This document shows positions 26,923 to 35,966 of a stretch of 64,000 nucleotides of DNA, piece after piece (position 1 is the stretch's first letter; each line of letters begins with the position of its first letter). Origin of the DNA: DASUNP01 sp035249305 (GTDB taxonomy: Bacteria; Acidobacteriota; Blastocatellia; UBA7656); assembly GCA_035249305.1 (NCBI GenBank), contig DATFGQ010000056.1, positions 1 through 64,000 on the forward strand. Direction: 5' to 3'. Made by a program: the position numbers and the translations under genes. The notes below the pieces were generated by a model. It searched no databases. It was not told the origin of the DNA and was given only the letters and a program-made list of their open reading frames with translations.

Positions 26923-26997
26923 GGTATTCCCATAAATTGACAAAGCCGGGCGCGTCTTTTAGGCTTGGAATGGACCGCCAGTCGATGAGGTTAACTA

Positions 26998-27375
26998 ATG
27001 TACGAGGTGATGATCGAAGAGGAGTTTTCGGCCGCGCACGCGCTGCGCGGCTACCGCGGCAAGTGCGAAAACCTGCACGGCCATAACTGGAAGGTGGAGG
27101 TTTACGTGCGCGGCGAGCGCCTGGACGAAGTCGGGATGCTCGTCGACTTCAAGGAGCTGAAGGCAGCGACGCGCCGCGTGATGGGCTATCTCGATCACCA
27201 GAACCTGAACGAGCTGAAGCCGTTCGAGGTTGAGATTAACCCATCGAGCGAGCACATAGCTGGCTTCATCCTTCATAAGGTGGCCGAGGAGATAGACGAC
27301 GACCGCGTGAGAGTTTATAAGGTGCGAGTCTGGGAGACGCCTTCGACTTCAGCGACCTACGAGCTGAAGTCATGA
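26998..27375 (+). CDS. queD: 6-carboxytetrahydropterin synthase QueD
   Basis: This belongs to the 6-pyruvoyl-tetrahydropterin synthase family; QueD converts dihydroneopterin triphosphate to 6-carboxytetrahydropterin in queuosine synthesis. Visible zinc and catalytic residues are FSAAHAL, GKCENLHGHNW (catalytic Cys plus two His) and YLDHQNLN. The C-terminal half ends RVWETPSTSATYEL, a typical family end. It is 125 residues, normal for QueD. folE at 40972 makes its substrate but is not adjacent. A secreted protein gene follows 16 bases later. Confidence 0.9.
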   Translation: MYEVMIEEEFSAAHALRGYRGKCENLHGHNWKVEVYVRGERLDEVGMLVDFKELKAATRRVMGYLDHQNLNELKPFEVEINPSSEHIAGFILHKVAEEIDDDRVRVYKVRVWETPSTSATYELKS

Positions 27376-27391
27376 CCTAAAGGAGAATCGA

Positions 27392-27970
27392 ATGAAACCT
27401 GCCTTCGTAAAACGACTATCTTTTTTGATCTGCGGTTTGCTATTTTTGAGCTCGATGGCAACAGGGCAGACACCGCCTCAACAGCCGGCCGCGACCCCTC
27501 CGCCCGCGGCCAACCCGGCCGACGTGTCGTCGATCGAGGTGATCATCGCGGCGGTCTATGACGTGATAAGCGGGCCGGCGGGCAAGAAGCGCGACTGGCA
27601 GCGGATGCGCTCGCTCTTCATCCCCGGCGCGCGCATGATACCGACCGGGAAGAACCGCGAAGGCGCTGTCGCGTCGAACGTGATAGACGTTGAAGGGTAC
27701 ATCACGCGGTCGGGCAATTACCTTGAGACTAACGGCTTCTTCGAGAAAGAGACGGCCCGCCGCACGGAGCAGTTCGGCCACATCGCGCATGTCTTCAGCA
27801 CTTACGAAGCGCGCCACAAAGCCGATGACAAGGCCCCGTTCATGCGCGGCATAAACAGCTTTCAGTTGATGAACGACGGGAAGCGCTGGTGGGTGGTGAC
27901 GATATTCTGGGAGGCCGAGACGCCCGACAACCCCATCCCCGAAAAATACCTCAAGACTGAAATGAGATGA
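27392..27970 (+). CDS. secreted NTF2/SnoaL-like protein
   Basis: The 192-residue product starts with a clear signal peptide (about residues 1-25, hydrophobic core LICGLLFLSS) and then a Pro/Ala-rich linker. The body, with IAAVYDVISG, DWQRMRSLFIPGARM and a C-terminal WWVVTIFWEAE strand, looks like a SnoaL/NTF2-like fold; the fold call is inference. A good ribosome site (AAAGGAG) precedes the ATG. The gene overlaps the glycosyltransferase start by 4 bases (ATGA), so the two are likely coupled. Function unknown. Confidence 0.65.
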   Translation: MKPAFVKRLSFLICGLLFLSSMATGQTPPQQPAATPPPAANPADVSSIEVIIAAVYDVISGPAGKKRDWQRMRSLFIPGARMIPTGKNREGAVASNVIDVEGYITRSGNYLETNGFFEKETARRTEQFGHIAHVFSTYEARHKADDKAPFMRGINSFQLMNDGKRWWVVTIFWEAETPDNPIPEKYLKTEMR

Positions 27971-29604
27971 TCTGCATCATTCACGGTTACTTGCTCGACG
28001 GGTCGGGGAGCAACCTGTGGACTCGCTCAGTAGTCCAGTCACTATGCCGCCAGGGTGAGACCATTCACCTGGTCTGCCAGGAACCACACCCTGAAACCTT
28101 CGACTTCATAAGCGAAGCCCGCCGCTACAACATCGATGGCTCAGTTGAGACGCTCTTCAGCCGTGATGTCCCTTACAAAGGCCGGGCCGTGATGCACAAA
28201 CCGCAGATAGGCGATCTGCTCCCTGTCTACGTGTGGGACCGTTATGAAGAGTTCTCAAACGTCGTGCCGATGGTCGAGCTGGACGACGAAGCGATCAACC
28301 TCTACCTCGACCGGAACACCGCGGCGCTCACGCGGATAGTGCGCGAAAACAGCATAACTTCGATGCACGTCAACCACACTGTTCTCATGTCTGTCGCGGT
28401 CGAGCGCGTGAGCCGCGAGGCGTCGATCCCTTTCGCCGTAATGCCGCACGGCAGCGACATCGAGTACGCCGTCAAGAGAGACGAGCGGTTCCTGAGGATG
28501 GCTACAGGAGCTATTGCGCGGGCGAGCCGTGTGTTCGTCATCGGGAGAGAGATGCGCGAGCGCGTCAGCAATGTTTTCGGCGCTGTTGCGGGGATAGACG
28601 ATAAGATGAAGGAGCTGAACCTCGGAGCGGACACGAGCCTCTTCGAGCCGATCCCCGTCGAGCGGCGTCCTTCGAACATCGCCAGCCTGTTGAAGATCGT
28701 CGCAGGCGTGAGCGGCGGCAAATCCCTCGGGATGTCCGAGGCGATGACGAGCAGGCTCAAACCCGATATGACGCTCGAAGAGCTGAAGGAAGCCATGCGT
28801 CCCGCGACAATCTACTCGACGAAGCTGCCCGACGAAGATATTGAATCAAAGCTGAAGCATGTCGATTGGGTTAAGGACAAGATAATTCTCTTCCTGGGGC
28901 GCATAATCGCGAGCAAGGGGCCGCAGACGATCATAACCGCGCTGCCGCTTATTCTGGAGAAGCACCCGAACGCACGGCTGATCGTAACGGGGCACGGCCC
29001 GCTGCGCGAGCCGCTGGAGGCGTTGCTCTGGGCATTGCGTAACGGCCACCGCGCGCTGGCCGAGGAGATAACGCGCCGGGGGAGCGAGCTTGAAGGCGGG
29101 CCGCCGAAAGAGCTTAAAGAGGTGCGTGAGTTTTTCGACCGGCTTGAGCTTAGCGGGCAGCTCGACGGATATTTCGAAAAGGCCGAACGCTACATCAAGG
29201 CCGACAGCGTGATCTTCACCGGCTATCTGACGCACAGAGAGTTGTGTTACCTGTTCCCCTGCTGCGACATTGCCATCTTCCCTTCGATAGTCGCCGAAGC
29301 AGGCCCGCTGGTATTCCTCGAAGCCCTGGCTTCGGGCTGTCTCCCGCTGGGAACATATTTCGCCGGCATGGCCGCGAGCATCGATTCGGTCGCGAGCGTC
29401 CTCCCGCCGAAAGATGCCGAGCTGATGAAGCTGAGCGCCGACGCGGCGAGAACGGTCGACGAGATAGCCCGGAAAGCGTCGGAAGCGTTATTCATCAGCG
29501 GCAAGCATAAAGAAGCGCTGCGGAAGGTAGCCGTCGAGCAATACGACTGGCAAAACGTAGCCCGACGGCTCGTGTCTGATCTCAGGTCGCTCACCTGCCC
29601 TTAA
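27967..29604 (+). CDS. family 4-type glycosyltransferase
   Basis: This is a GT-B fold glycosyltransferase of 545 residues. The C-terminal group 1 domain shows IILFLGRIIASKGPQTII, RLIVTGHGPLREPLEAL and SIVAEAGPLVFLEALASG, the last with the family EX7E pair. The N-terminal domain starts MICIIHGYLLDGSGSN. An insertion of about 80 residues (about 225-300, containing Gly-Gly-Lys) and another near 360-400 make it longer than usual. No other sugar gene lies nearby, so the acceptor is unknown. Its last 14 bases overlap the convergent crotonase gene. Confidence 0.82.
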   Translation: MICIIHGYLLDGSGSNLWTRSVVQSLCRQGETIHLVCQEPHPETFDFISEARRYNIDGSVETLFSRDVPYKGRAVMHKPQIGDLLPVYVWDRYEEFSNVVPMVELDDEAINLYLDRNTAALTRIVRENSITSMHVNHTVLMSVAVERVSREASIPFAVMPHGSDIEYAVKRDERFLRMATGAIARASRVFVIGREMRERVSNVFGAVAGIDDKMKELNLGADTSLFEPIPVERRPSNIASLLKIVAGVSGGKSLGMSEAMTSRLKPDMTLEELKEAMRPATIYSTKLPDEDIESKLKHVDWVKDKIILFLGRIIASKGPQTIITALPLILEKHPNARLIVTGHGPLREPLEALLWALRNGHRALAEEITRRGSELEGGPPKELKEVREFFDRLELSGQLDGYFEKAERYIKADSVIFTGYLTHRELCYLFPCCDIAIFPSIVAEAGPLVFLEALASGCLPLGTYFAGMAASIDSVASVLPPKDAELMKLSADAARTVDEIARKASEALFISGKHKEALRKVAVEQYDWQNVARRLVSDLRSLTCP

Positions 29605-30370
29605 AGTCGGGCTTGCGCTTCTCGATGAAGGCGCGCACGCCCTCTTCTTTGTCCTCGCTCGAAAAACAGAGCGCGAACAGATCGACTTCGGCTTCGAGCC
29701 CCGCGCGAAGGTCTAACCGCGCCGCGTTCTTCACGGCCTGCTTTGCCATCTGAAGCGTGACCGGGCTCATCTCGGCGATCTTGTTAGCCATCTCCATAGT
29801 CTTCGCTTCAAGCTCTTCGGGCGCGACGACGTGGTTGACAAGGCCCAGCGCGTGAGCCTCTTCCGCCGAGATCATATCGCCCGTCAGAATAAGCTCCATC
29901 GCCTTCCCTTCGCCTATCAGCCGGGTGAGCCGCTGCGTGCCGCCACCGCCGGGAATGATTCCGAGCTTGATTTCGGGCTGTCCGAGCTTGGCCTTAGTCG
30001 AGGCGATGCGTATGTCGCAGGCTAACGCCAGCTCGCAGCCGCCTCCGAGCGCGAAACCGTTTATCATCGCGATGACAGGCTTGGGGAAATCCTCGACGGC
30101 GTCGAACGCGCGGCGGCCTTTCATCACCGCGCGCTGCTTGACCGCGGTCATCCCCGCGAACTCGTTTATATCCGCGCCCGCTATAAACGCCTTTTCGCCC
30201 GCCCCCGTGATTACTACCACGCGCACTTCCTCGTCGCGCTCAAGCTCGTCGAACGCCGCGAGAATATCGTTGCGCGTCGGGATGTTCAGTGCGTTCAGCT
30301 TGTCGGGCCGGTTGACGGTCACGACGGCAACTCGCCCACGTCTGTCTATCAATACATTCTCTAATGCCAT
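29591..30370 (-). CDS. enoyl-CoA hydratase (crotonase 1)
   Basis: This is a crotonase-fold hydratase of 259 residues that adds water to trans-2-enoyl-CoA. Both catalytic Glu residues of enoyl-CoA hydratases are visible, in GGGCELALACD and GQPEIKLGIIPGGGGTQRL. It is the last gene of the TetR-led operon, 33 bases after the 3-hydroxyacyl-CoA dehydrogenase gene. This is the most canonical hydratase of the four crotonases here, along with the one at 35967. Confidence 0.9.
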   Translation of the reverse strand: MALENVLIDRRGRVAVVTVNRPDKLNALNIPTRNDILAAFDELERDEEVRVVVITGAGEKAFIAGADINEFAGMTAVKQRAVMKGRRAFDAVEDFPKPVIAMINGFALGGGCELALACDIRIASTKAKLGQPEIKLGIIPGGGGTQRLTRLIGEGKAMELILTGDMISAEEAHALGLVNHVVAPEELEAKTMEMANKIAEMSPVTLQMAKQAVKNAARLDLRAGLEAEVDLFALCFSSEDKEEGVRAFIEKRKPDFKGR

Positions 30371-30403
30371 CTCTTCTCTCCTGAATCTTTCGTTTGATCG
30401 CGA

Positions 30404-31258
30404 TCAATCCCACTTGTAGAAACCTTCGCCAGTCTTCTTTCCCAGCTTCCCCTCGCTCACTTTGCGCCTGAGTATGTCGGGCGGGCGAAATACTTCTGAG
30501 CCCAGCTTCTCGAACAGGTAGTCGGCGATGCTTAGCCTGATGTCCAGCCCGACAAGGTCCGTAAGCCTGAGCGGCCCCATAGGGTGGTTATAACCGAGCA
30601 CCATCGCTTTATCGATGTCCTCCGCGCTCGCCACTTCCGCCTCAAGCATCCTCATCGCCTCAAGGCCCAACGCCACGCCCAGCCTGCTTGTCGCGAACCC
30701 AGGCGCGTCTTTTACGGTGATCGCCTCTTTCCCCATTCGCTCCGCCACGTCGAGCACGGCCCGCAGCGTCACGTCCGACGTTTCAGGTCCGATCACCACT
30801 TCGATCAGCTTCATAATGTGAACGGGATTGAAGAAGTGCATCCCGATCACGCGGTCGCGGCGCGCGGTAGCCTGTGCGATCGACTCTATGCTGAGCGACG
30901 AGGTGTTCGTCGCCAGGATCGCACCGGCCGGGCAGAACCGGCCCAGCTCGTTAAAGAGCGCGCGCTTCGCTTCGAGGTTTTCAATGATGGCTTCGACGAT
31001 CAGACCCGCGTCGCTTGAGGCGTCTTGAATGTTGGTCGTCGCGCGTATGCGTGACAGGGCCTCGCGCATCTCTGCGTCGGTGACTTTGCCGCGCTCTACG
31101 CCCTTCTTCAGATTCTCTTCAATCTTGCCGAGGCCGCGCGCGGTCATATCCTCGCTCACGTCCGCGAGCGCGACCGCGTAGCCCGCCTGCGCCGCCACCT
31201 GTGCGATGCCATGCCCCATAGTTCCCGCGCCGATTACGGCTATCTTTTCAATGCTCAT
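30404..31258 (-). CDS. 3-hydroxybutyryl/3-hydroxyacyl-CoA dehydrogenase
   Basis: This NAD-dependent short 3-hydroxyacyl-CoA dehydrogenase oxidises 3-hydroxyacyl-CoA to 3-ketoacyl-CoA. It shows an N-terminal Rossmann motif (VIGAGTMGHGIAQVAAQAG), then the catalytic His segment IGMHFFNPVHIMKLIEVV and NHPMGPLRLTDLVGLD. The length of 284 is that of Hbd/PaaH proteins without a fused hydratase domain. It sits 5 bases after crotonase 2. It may act on short-chain or phenylacetate-pathway intermediates. Confidence 0.92.
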   Translation of the reverse strand: MSIEKIAVIGAGTMGHGIAQVAAQAGYAVALADVSEDMTARGLGKIEENLKKGVERGKVTDAEMREALSRIRATTNIQDASSDAGLIVEAIIENLEAKRALFNELGRFCPAGAILATNTSSLSIESIAQATARRDRVIGMHFFNPVHIMKLIEVVIGPETSDVTLRAVLDVAERMGKEAITVKDAPGFATSRLGVALGLEAMRMLEAEVASAEDIDKAMVLGYNHPMGPLRLTDLVGLDIRLSIADYLFEKLGSEVFRPPDILRRKVSEGKLGKKTGEGFYKWD

Positions 31259-31263
31259 GTTCT

Positions 31264-32043
31264 TTAGAATCTCGGCTCGCGCTTCTCAACAAACGCGTTC
31301 AGCCCTTCGGAAGAATCTTCGAGTTGAAAGCAGGCTTTTTGCGCGGCGGTCTCATAATCCAACATGTCCTCGAAGCTCGCCGTCAGGCTCTTGTAGATCG
31401 CCTGCTTCACCATAGCCAGTATGCGCGGCGAGTTCCTTGTGAAACGGCGGACCATTCTCTCTGTCGCCGCGTCGAGCTCGTCGTGAGGCACGATTTGATT
31501 GACCAGGCCGAGCCTGTAAGCGTCAGCCGCGCCGATAACTTCGCCGCTCATCATCATCTCGCAGGCGAGAGCGGTCCCCGCGAGCCTGGGCAGAAAGTAA
31601 GTCCCGCCCCAATCCGGGTGCAGCCCGAGCCGTATGAACGTCTCGCCGAAGCTGGCCCGATCGCTCGCGACGCGCACGTCGCACGCTAGCGCCAGGTTGA
31701 TGCCTCCGCCCGCGGTCGGCCCGTTGATCGCGGCGATGACCGGCTTCGGCAGCGCGCGAATCTTGCTCACGACCTTTCGCGCCGACGCGAGCACGCGGTC
31801 TAGCGAATCGGCGTCGTCCGTGTTTCTTACCTGTGCGAGAAACTTGACGTCAGCGCCCGAGCAGAATCCCTTACCGGCTCCCGTTATGACGACCGCGCGC
31901 ACTTCGTCCGATTCGCATTCGACGAGGGCTTCATAAATCTCCTCGCGCATCGATCCGACAAACGCGTTCAACCGCTCGGGCCTGTTCAAGGTTATACGCC
32001 CGACCTGATCCGTCTTTTCAAAGATTATGTTCTCGTAAGCCAT
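31264..32043 (-). CDS. crotonase-family protein, PaaG/isomerase-like (crotonase 2)
   Basis: This 259-residue crotonase lacks both hydratase Glu residues: the first site reads AGGGINLALACD (Asn in place of Glu) and the second segment GETFIRLGLHPDWGG has Asp where hydratases have Gly (IPGGGG). The Asp in HPDWGGT matches isomerases such as PaaG and dienoyl-CoA isomerase. It is therefore more likely an isomerase than a hydratase. That activity is inference from residues. It follows crotonase 3 within 10 bases. Confidence 0.85.
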   Translation of the reverse strand: MAYENIIFEKTDQVGRITLNRPERLNAFVGSMREEIYEALVECESDEVRAVVITGAGKGFCSGADVKFLAQVRNTDDADSLDRVLASARKVVSKIRALPKPVIAAINGPTAGGGINLALACDVRVASDRASFGETFIRLGLHPDWGGTYFLPRLAGTALACEMMMSGEVIGAADAYRLGLVNQIVPHDELDAATERMVRRFTRNSPRILAMVKQAIYKSLTASFEDMLDYETAAQKACFQLEDSSEGLNAFVEKREPRF

Positions 32044-32053
32044 GCCGAGACTT

Positions 32054-32836
32054 CTACCTGCCTTTGAACTCGGGCTTCCGCTTTTCGCGGAAAGCGCGAA
32101 TGCCTTCGCGGTGGTCCTCGCTCTTGACCAGCACGCTCTGCGCGAGCGCTTCGAGCAGACGGCCCGTCTGAAAATCGCTCGTCACCGAATGCCAGAGAAG
32201 CCGCTTCGCCAACCCGAGCGCTTCGGGCGCGCGCGTCAACAAATGCTCGGCCAGCTTTCGCGTGTGGTCGAGCAACTCTTCGTGCGGGACTACTCGATTG
32301 ACCAGCCCGATGCGCTCGGCCTCGGCGGCCGGTATCATCTCGCCCGTGAATATTAACTCTTTCGCTTTGCCGTAGCCGATCAGCTTGACCAGACGCGAGC
32401 AGCCTCCCGCGCCGGGTATAAGGCCGATGTTGTTTTCGCGAAACCCGAACTTCGACTGGTCAGAAGCGATGCGCAGATCGCACGAGAGCGTGATCTGTAA
32501 TCCCGCGCCTGTGCACGGGCCGTTGATCGCCGCGAGCACGGGTTTTTCGATCAGCTCAAGCTCGTCGAAGAACTGTGTCAGGCGATGATTCTCCGCGCGG
32601 AATCTCTGCGTGCTCCACTCGCGCTCGAAGTACTCGATGTCGCCGCCTGCGGAAAACGCGCGGCCCGCGCCGGTAAAGATTACTACGCCGATCTCTTCGT
32701 TCGTCTGAAGCTCTGTGAATAGCCGAGAGAAGTCCTGGCGCATCTCGTCGTTGATGGCGTTCAGTCGTTCCGGCCTGTTCAGAGTGACGGTTGCGATGCG
32801 GTCGGACAATTCAAAAGTGATCGTTTTGTAGTCCAT
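32054..32836 (-). CDS. crotonase-family protein with altered active site (crotonase 3)
   Basis: This 260-residue crotonase keeps the second Glu (FGFRENNIGLIPGAGG) but replaces the first by Gln (GAGLQITLSCDL). That pattern does not fit a standard enoyl-CoA hydratase and could mean another reaction of the crotonase fold. It begins one base after the downstream end of the aldehyde dehydrogenase gene at 32838 and is certainly cotranscribed. The substrate is unknown. Confidence 0.82.
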   Translation of the reverse strand: MDYKTITFELSDRIATVTLNRPERLNAINDEMRQDFSRLFTELQTNEEIGVVIFTGAGRAFSAGGDIEYFEREWSTQRFRAENHRLTQFFDELELIEKPVLAAINGPCTGAGLQITLSCDLRIASDQSKFGFRENNIGLIPGAGGCSRLVKLIGYGKAKELIFTGEMIPAAEAERIGLVNRVVPHEELLDHTRKLAEHLLTRAPEALGLAKRLLWHSVTSDFQTGRLLEALAQSVLVKSEDHREGIRAFREKRKPEFKGR

Positions 32837-32837
32837 T

Positions 32838-34316
32838 TTAATGGCCTACCTTGCCCGAGCGGCTGCCTGTGTCGCCCATCGGCTTGGTGCTGACGACGAC
32901 GGCCTTTGTCTCGGAGTAATAATCGATCGCTTCGGTGCCGTGTTCCTTGCCCAGCCCGCTCTGCTTGAACCCGCCGAACGGAAGCTCGTCGTAGATGATC
33001 TGCGCAGAGTTGATCCAGGTGTAACCGGCTTCGATCCGCTCGGCCGCGCGCGTCGCCCGGTTCAGGTCGTTAGTCCAGATCGAAGACCCGAGGCCGAAGA
33101 TCGAATCGTTCGCCTTCTCTATCGCCTCGTCCAGGCTCCCCACTCTGAAGATCGGGAGCGCCGGGCCGAAGACCTCTTCTCTCGCCACGCGCGCGTCTTC
33201 CGGCACGTCGGCGAGAAGCGTCGGGGCAAAGAAATGGCCGCGATCGAACTCGTCGCCCTTGAGCCGCTCGCCGCCCACCAGCACCCGCGCGCCGCGGTCG
33301 ATCGCGTCTTGAACTTGCGATTCGACCTCGTCTCGCTGCGAGGCGCTGTGGAGAGGGCCGATCATAGAGCCTTCAGAAAGCCCGTTGCCGACGCGCAGTT
33401 TCTTGGCGCGAGCCACAAGCTTTTCAGTGAATTCCTCGGCGATCGAATCGAACAGGTAGAGCCGCTTGATCGCAAGGCAAGCCTGCCCGCAGTTGAAGAA
33501 GCGACCGACGGCCGCCGCCTTTGCGGCTTCGTCGATGTCTGCGTCGTCGCAAACGATCATCGGGTCTGACCCGCCTAGCTCAAGCGTCACGCGCTTTATG
33601 CCTTCGGCGGCCGACGCCATCACGCGTCGGCCGACTTCGGTCGAGCCCGTGAAGCCTATCTTCCTCACCTTCGGATTCGTGACGATCTCTTCGCCGACAA
33701 CGGAGCCTCGCCCCGTAACGACATTAATCACGCCTTTGGGCAAGCCCGCTTCAAGGAAGAGCCCGACCACGCGCAGGTCCGTAAGCGGAGTCGTCTCGGC
33801 GGGCTTTATCACCATCGTGTTGCCGGCCAGAAGCGCGGGACCGATCTTGTTGCCCATCAGAGAGACGGGGAAATTCCACGGGACTATCGCGCCGCACACG
33901 CCGAGCGGTTTTTTGATTATCAACCCGTACTTGCCTTCGTCGATCTGCGGGATGTAACCGCCGCGTATGTTTTTGCCGAGCCCCGCGTAGTATTCGAGCG
34001 TATGCGCGTATCGTCGTATCTCAAGCACGGCTTCGCGAATCGGCTTGCCCTGCTCGCGCGTCAGCAGGTTTGCCAATTCCTTTTCGCGCTCTCGGATCAA
34101 CCCGACGGTGCGGCGCAGCACGTCCGCGCGCTTTGCCTGCGTCCACTCGCTCCACACGGCGAAAGCCGCTTCGGCGGCGTCAATCGCCTCGCGAGCGTCC
34201 TCGACCGTAGCCCTCGGAGTCGTATCGACCGGCTCGCCCGTAGCCGGATTAATCACCTCGGTCATGTCGCCGTTGCGCGACCCGACCCACTCGCCACCTA
34301 TCAACATCTGCGCCAT
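32838..34316 (-). CDS. NAD(P)-dependent aldehyde dehydrogenase 1
   Basis: This is an ALDH-superfamily enzyme with the catalytic Cys in GQACLAIKRLY and Glu in TLELGGSDPMI, and with GFTGSTEVGRRV for NAD. The start at 34316 (MAQMLIGGEWVG) follows a GGAGAG ribosome site; the longer frame, open to 34457, runs only through palindromic repeats and is not used. It is 492 residues, with nearest visible relatives among succinate-semialdehyde/betaine-aldehyde dehydrogenases. It is very similar to the next gene (34509), so the pair probably arose by duplication. Confidence 0.88.
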   Translation of the reverse strand: MAQMLIGGEWVGSRNGDMTEVINPATGEPVDTTPRATVEDAREAIDAAEAAFAVWSEWTQAKRADVLRRTVGLIREREKELANLLTREQGKPIREAVLEIRRYAHTLEYYAGLGKNIRGGYIPQIDEGKYGLIIKKPLGVCGAIVPWNFPVSLMGNKIGPALLAGNTMVIKPAETTPLTDLRVVGLFLEAGLPKGVINVVTGRGSVVGEEIVTNPKVRKIGFTGSTEVGRRVMASAAEGIKRVTLELGGSDPMIVCDDADIDEAAKAAAVGRFFNCGQACLAIKRLYLFDSIAEEFTEKLVARAKKLRVGNGLSEGSMIGPLHSASQRDEVESQVQDAIDRGARVLVGGERLKGDEFDRGHFFAPTLLADVPEDARVAREEVFGPALPIFRVGSLDEAIEKANDSIFGLGSSIWTNDLNRATRAAERIEAGYTWINSAQIIYDELPFGGFKQSGLGKEHGTEAIDYYSETKAVVVSTKPMGDTGSRSGKVGH

Positions 34317-34325
34317 ATTCTCTCC

Positions 34326-34512
34326 AGTGCTGAGCGCTGAGTCCTGAGTAATAGCAAGCTCGGCTCCGTAGGAGCCAGATGTTTGTAGATGATCGCGAGG
34401 CAGGTACATACAACTCCGTAGGAGTTGAATAATTGTTAGCGACCCTTCTACAAACATAGAGCCCCTGCGGGGCTTTCAGACACTATCTCAACACTCAGCA
34501 CTCAGGACTCAT
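34326..34512. repeat. nested repeats: heptad arms around a three-hairpin element
   Basis: The outer arms (34326-34349 and 34488-34512) are GAGT/ACTC heptad units of the family at 5700 and 9303. Between them is a second element: GGCTCCGTAGGAGCC (34362-34376), then ATGTTTGTAGA (34379-34389) pairing with TCTACAAACAT (34447-34457), which encloses CAACTCCGTAGGAGTTG (34411-34427). It ends with GCCCCTGCGGGGC (34461-34473). The TAATAG of the outer loop survives, so the second element seems inserted in the loop. The upstream aldehyde dehydrogenase stop codon lies in the outer right arm. Confidence 0.85.
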
Positions 34513-35954
34513 CTTGTTATCACCACGCCCTTCGGCTCAAGGTAGTAATCGAGCGCTTCAGGCCCGTGCTCGCGGCCGAACCCGCTCGCTTTGACGCCGC
34601 CGAACGGGAGCTCGTCGTAACCGTAATGAAGCGAGTTGACCCAGACGTTGCCGGCTTCAATACGATCGATGGCCGTCTCCATGTTGTCGAGGTTCTTCGT
34701 CCAGATCGATGAGCCGAGGCCATAAATCGAGTTGTTCGCCTTCTGTATCGCTTCGTCGAGACTCGTCACGCGGAAGATCGGCAGCAGCGGGCCGAAAGTC
34801 TCTTCCTGCACGGCCCGCGCGTCATCCGGCACGTCGACGAGTATCGTAGGCTGATAGTAATTGCCGCGCTCGTACTGCTCGCCTTCGGGCCGCGCGCCGC
34901 CAAGCAATACGCGCGCGCCGCGATCGACCGCGTCTTTCACCTGCGACTCGATCTCGTCGCGCTGCGCGGCGGTGTGCAGCGGCCCCATACGAATCTTAGG
35001 CTTCTCCGCCCTGCTCATCCCATCGCCGACTTCGTAGCGCGCAACCTTGCCGACAAGCCCATCAACGAACTCGTCAAAGACCTTGTCAAAGATGTAGAGC
35101 CGCTTCACGGCCAGGCAGGCCTGGCCCGCGTTCCAGAAACGTCCGACCATCGCGCCCGTGATCGCTTTCGCGATCTCCGCGTCGTCGCAGACGATCATCG
35201 GGTCGGACCCGCCCAGCTCAAGCGTCACGCGCTTGAAGTCGCCGCAGGCGACCGACGCCACGTGCTTGCCCGTAGATGATTCACCCGTGAATGCTATGCG
35301 ACGCACCTTCGGGTTCTTGAGCAACTCTTCGCCCACGACGCCGCCCGGCCCCGTCACTATGTTGAGCACGCCTTTAGGCAACCCCGCCTGGTTCATCAGC
35401 TCGATGATGCGTATCGTCGTGAGCGGCGTCGTGGACGCGGGCTTCACGACAACCGTGTTGCCGGCCGCGAGCGCCGGGCCGACCTTCGTGCCCATCAACG
35501 TGATCGGAAAATTCCACGGGACTATCGCGCCGCACACGCCGAGCGGCTTGCGCACGACCATGCCGTAAGCGTTCTTTGCCGGCAGCGGCACCTGCGCCCC
35601 GCGCACCTTCGAAGCGAGGCCCGCATAAAAATCTAGCCCGTGAAGGAAATGCTCTATCTCTGTCCCCGCTTCCTGAAACGGCTTGCCCTGCTCGCGCGTC
35701 AAGAGCTCGGACAGCGATTTGCGGTCCGCCTCGACAAGCTCCGCGGCCTTGAACAAGAGCTTCGCGCGCTCTTCGGCCGATGTGCGCGACCATTCTTCAA
35801 ACGCCGCCTCCGCGGCATCGATAGCCTTTTGCGCGTCCTCCGCGTTACCTTTCGGCGCCGTCTCTACGACATCGCCCGTGGCGGGGTTGCGGACCTCATA
35901 GGTCTCGCCCGTGATCGAATCAATCGACTCTCCTGCTATAAACATCTTCGCCAT
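34509..35954 (-). CDS. NAD(P)-dependent aldehyde dehydrogenase 2
   Basis: This ALDH-superfamily protein has 481 residues, with catalytic Cys in GQACLAVKRLYIFD, Glu in VTLELGGSDPMIV and the Rossmann segment IAFTGESSTGKHV. It shares long near-identical blocks with the enzyme at 32838 (for example GVCGAIVPWNFP and GQACLA). Its stop codon lies in the repeat element. It begins 12 bases after the end of crotonase 4. The physiological aldehyde is unknown; conversion to an acid that then enters a CoA pathway is a reasonable guess. Confidence 0.9.
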   Translation of the reverse strand: MAKMFIAGESIDSITGETYEVRNPATGDVVETAPKGNAEDAQKAIDAAEAAFEEWSRTSAEERAKLLFKAAELVEADRKSLSELLTREQGKPFQEAGTEIEHFLHGLDFYAGLASKVRGAQVPLPAKNAYGMVVRKPLGVCGAIVPWNFPITLMGTKVGPALAAGNTVVVKPASTTPLTTIRIIELMNQAGLPKGVLNIVTGPGGVVGEELLKNPKVRRIAFTGESSTGKHVASVACGDFKRVTLELGGSDPMIVCDDAEIAKAITGAMVGRFWNAGQACLAVKRLYIFDKVFDEFVDGLVGKVARYEVGDGMSRAEKPKIRMGPLHTAAQRDEIESQVKDAVDRGARVLLGGARPEGEQYERGNYYQPTILVDVPDDARAVQEETFGPLLPIFRVTSLDEAIQKANNSIYGLGSSIWTKNLDNMETAIDRIEAGNVWVNSLHYGYDELPFGGVKASGFGREHGPEALDYYLEPKGVVITR

Positions 35955-35966
35955 TAAGATTCCTCC

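Noticed and set aside
34317..34457. A longer reading of aldehyde dehydrogenase 1.
   Set aside because: It runs through hairpin repeats, and the ATG at 34316 has a good GGAGAG ribosome site.
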